NCBI GenBank assembly: GCA_905250885.1 | Contig: CAJNOQ010000847.1 | Coordinates: 3,871 to 40,119 of the forward strand | Origin: Didymodactylos carnosus | Lineage: Eukaryota; Rotifera; Eurotatoria; Philodinida; Philodinidae | Direction of reading: 5' to 3' | DNA: 36,249 nt | Part shown: in pieces, positions 34,653-36,249 of the stretch | How the letters are laid out: every line of letters begins with the position of its first letter | Position numbering within the stretch: the stretch's first letter is position 1 | The notes under the pieces: model-generated | What the model was told of the DNA's origin: nothing | Database searches by the model: none | The model's input: only the letters and a program-made list of their open reading frames with translations | Made by a program: the position numbers and the translations under genes

Positions 34653-35849
34653 CACTGTAATTTGGAATTATTTTCTACTTTATAGAAAATCGATTTGCAA
34701 AATCGCCAAGAATTTTCCAACTTTTATAAAATTCTCAGCGATTTTCTGACTGTTTAGAAAATATTGATTTTCTACTTTATAGAAAATCCGCTTGATTTTC
34801 CATAAATTGACTTTTCACATTTGCCAGAAAAATCGATAAGGAATTTCTAAAAAGTTGGAAAATCGATAAGGAATTTCTAAAAAGTTGGAAAATCGATCGA
34901 TTTCTGTAAATAATTCCTAACATTGTAGAAAATTGACTCGATTTTTCAGATTCTAGAAAATCAAAATCGATTTTCTATAAATAAATCCCAACATTCTTGA
35001 AATTCGACATCGATTTTCTAAATAGTTGGAAAATCGAATTCAATTTTCTAAGAAGACGAATCGATGATTTTCTTCTTACTTCTTTCACATCTATTAAAGC
35101 CTACATTGTAACAAGTTGTCCTGTAACAGATCTCTGCTCCTTTTAGTATTTAACATCGAAATTTTAGTAGATTCAGAAAGTTCTCTCAGTTTTTGCAAAT
35201 CAGCATATTCTTTGAGAAGTATTGTTGCTGTATGACACTTGGAGATCACAAAGAGGTACTGAAAAGATTTTTGGGTTGTCTGGTCAAGACAAAGTGAAGT
35301 TCCACCGCAACTTTATGACGATCGCAAAGCGATTTGCTCTTGCTAATATTCCTCATTTTTATGTCTGAATTTAGCATCTTCCAAAAATGTATTTGGTTCT
35401 ATTAACTCAAAGACATAATCCTAACAATTCACATTTATTTTATTATTTTTTAACTGAAATAACAGTCGTTCAATACGTGATCGATGTCGAATTTGGTTTT
35501 CATTAGTGAAAGATCCATATTGTCATCCAATAAGTTAGAAATAATACACGCCACTCAACTTCGAAGTTCAATAGCTTTTAATAATGGTGAAAAAGTTTAT
35601 CTTCAACCATTTTCACTTTGCAAGTCACTGATTATCAGCATTCTCACTCAAATTGCTCTTCCTCATCATCTAGAAATTCGTTGAGGATTTTCTATAAATA
35701 ATCCTCGACAATGTAGAAAATCGATGTCGATTTTCCAACTTTCTTGAAAATTCGGTTTTCTATAATCTGGAAAATCCGTGAGGATTTTATATATGTACTT
35801 TTTGAAAATTGCCGAGCATTTTCTATAAATAATTCCCGACTTTACAGTG
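34653..35849. mobile_element. 1.2-kb non-autonomous element with CACTGTAA ends, TA target site and subterminal repeat arrays
   Basis: The ends are CACTGTAATTTGGAATTATTTTC at the left and, read inward, CACTGTAAAGTCGGGAATTATTT at the right. TA flanks both sides (34651-34652 and 35850-35851). About 410 bp at the left end (34660-35070) and 165 bp at the right end (35680-35845) consist of many degenerate copies of a word like TTTTCTANAAAGTTGGAAAATCGA in both orientations, and many copies are locally palindromic (GAAAATCGATTTTC-like). The middle (about 35080-35680) is unique sequence with short open frames and no recognisable transposase. The TA target hints at a Tc1/mariner-like or other TA-targeting family; this is inference. 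Confidence 0.7.
34831..34890. repeat. Perfect tandem duplication of a 30-bp unit
   Basis: AATCGATAAGGAATTTCTAA plus ten more bases is repeated exactly twice (34831-34860 and 34861-34890) inside the left subterminal array. The array therefore appears to grow by tandem duplication. Confidence 0.95.
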
Positions 35850-35851
35850 TA

Positions 35852-36173
35852 GTACTGCAAATAATTCAAATGATTCACAATCATCATTTAACGAAGATAA
35901 TACTCGCCCTACAGAATTAACGAAATAGATCAAAGATTCATAGCTGCTAATAGTGACTCTCTATAATTGTCGAGAGATAGGTGTCAAGAATGTATTAACA
36001 TAAGTTCAAGATCAGAACAAAATTTATGCAATGTTTCAAAAGAATCCAAGAAAATCAAATATGTCAAATATGATAGACTTTTTTTTGCGATGTTAAATAG
36101 AATATGTCGAAAACTGAAACTGGTTGTTACGCCCCGTAATCACCCAGCGAGATGTTATATCACGACAGAACGG
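35852..36173. other. Gene-free stretch before the tRNA-like gene
   Basis: No recognisable coding sequence. The short open frame here has no motif. Confidence 0.4.
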
Positions 36174-36178
36174 AAAAA
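36174..36178 (-). terminator. RNA polymerase III T5 terminator
   Basis: TTTTT on the minus strand, six bases after the predicted 3' end of the tRNA-like sequence: the expected place and form for a pol III stop. Confidence 0.6.
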
Positions 36179-36184
36179 GACCAC

Positions 36185-36249
36185 TGCCCGACTGAGGAAT
36201 TGAACCCCAGACCTTCCGATTACCGGTCGGACGTACTGCCATTACACTA
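36185..36249 (-). tRNA. tRNA-like gene, 5' acceptor strand cut by the window end (anticodon reads GGT, Thr)
   Basis: Positions 8-73 of a tRNA are visible on the minus strand. The A box is TAGTGTAATGG. The D stem is short (GTG/TAC). The anticodon arm is TCCGA-CCGGTAA-TCGGA, with a five-base variable region. The T arm is TGGGG-TTCAATT-CCTCA, containing B box GGTTCAATTCC, and the 3' acceptor strand is GTCGGGC plus discriminator A. The seven missing 5' bases should pair as GCCCGAC. Two oddities argue for caution: position 33 is C instead of the near-universal U, and GGT anticodons are rare in eukaryotic Thr tRNAs. It may therefore be a tRNA pseudogene or the head of a tRNA-derived SINE. The T5 run at 36174 supports pol III origin. 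Confidence 0.6.

Noticed and set aside
1-36249. CRISPR arrays, prophage, bacterial operons, rRNA genes
   Set aside because: No regularly spaced direct repeats, no long bacterial-type ORFs and no rRNA-like sequence; the splice structure shows a eukaryotic nuclear genome.

Overview
This is nuclear DNA of an AT-rich invertebrate animal. Two genes with canonical GT-AG introns can be assembled by hand, most of the rest is non-coding, and no bacterial-style operons are present. The clearest taxonomic signal is a ZFHX (zinc-finger homeobox, ATBF1/zfh-2 type) gene, a family found in bilaterian animals. Very short introns (54 and 86 bp), strong AT bias and possible trans-splice acceptors would fit a rotifer or another small spiralian, but that is inference and the species is not identified.

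Left part (1-23000). The 5' half of a ZFHX gene lies on the minus strand, with five coding exons between 11496 and 6542. All splice phases agree and two zinc fingers are rebuilt exactly across introns. The gene leaves the last visible exon through a canonical donor at 6541, so the homeodomain part must lie beyond at least 6.5 kb of intron to the left. Upstream of its start codon is about 6.8 kb of gene-free, microsatellite-rich DNA. A 107-bp perfect inverted duplication ending at the only N (3532) looks like an assembly problem, and the first 40 bases resemble the tail of a primate Alu.

Right part (18300-36249). This part has fewer microsatellites and is built largely of non-autonomous inverted-repeat elements. 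They include a foldback whose right arm is split by an 854-bp CACTA-type element, a TTAA-flanked piggyBac-like MITE, a 608-bp foldback, a 206-bp palindromic MITE, a second foldback split by a 307-bp element, and a 1.2-kb element that shares its CACTGTAA ends with the 206-bp MITE. In both nested cases the intact arm preserves the pre-insertion site, so the insertion can be read from this window alone. Between them is a complete two-exon four-transmembrane (claudin/PMP22-like) gene at 29962-30774, minus strand. The window ends inside a tRNA-like gene on the minus strand with A box, B box and a T5 terminator.

The two protein genes have no evident functional link: one would act as a nuclear transcription regulator and the other as a small membrane protein. 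No phage, CRISPR or rRNA sequence was seen.
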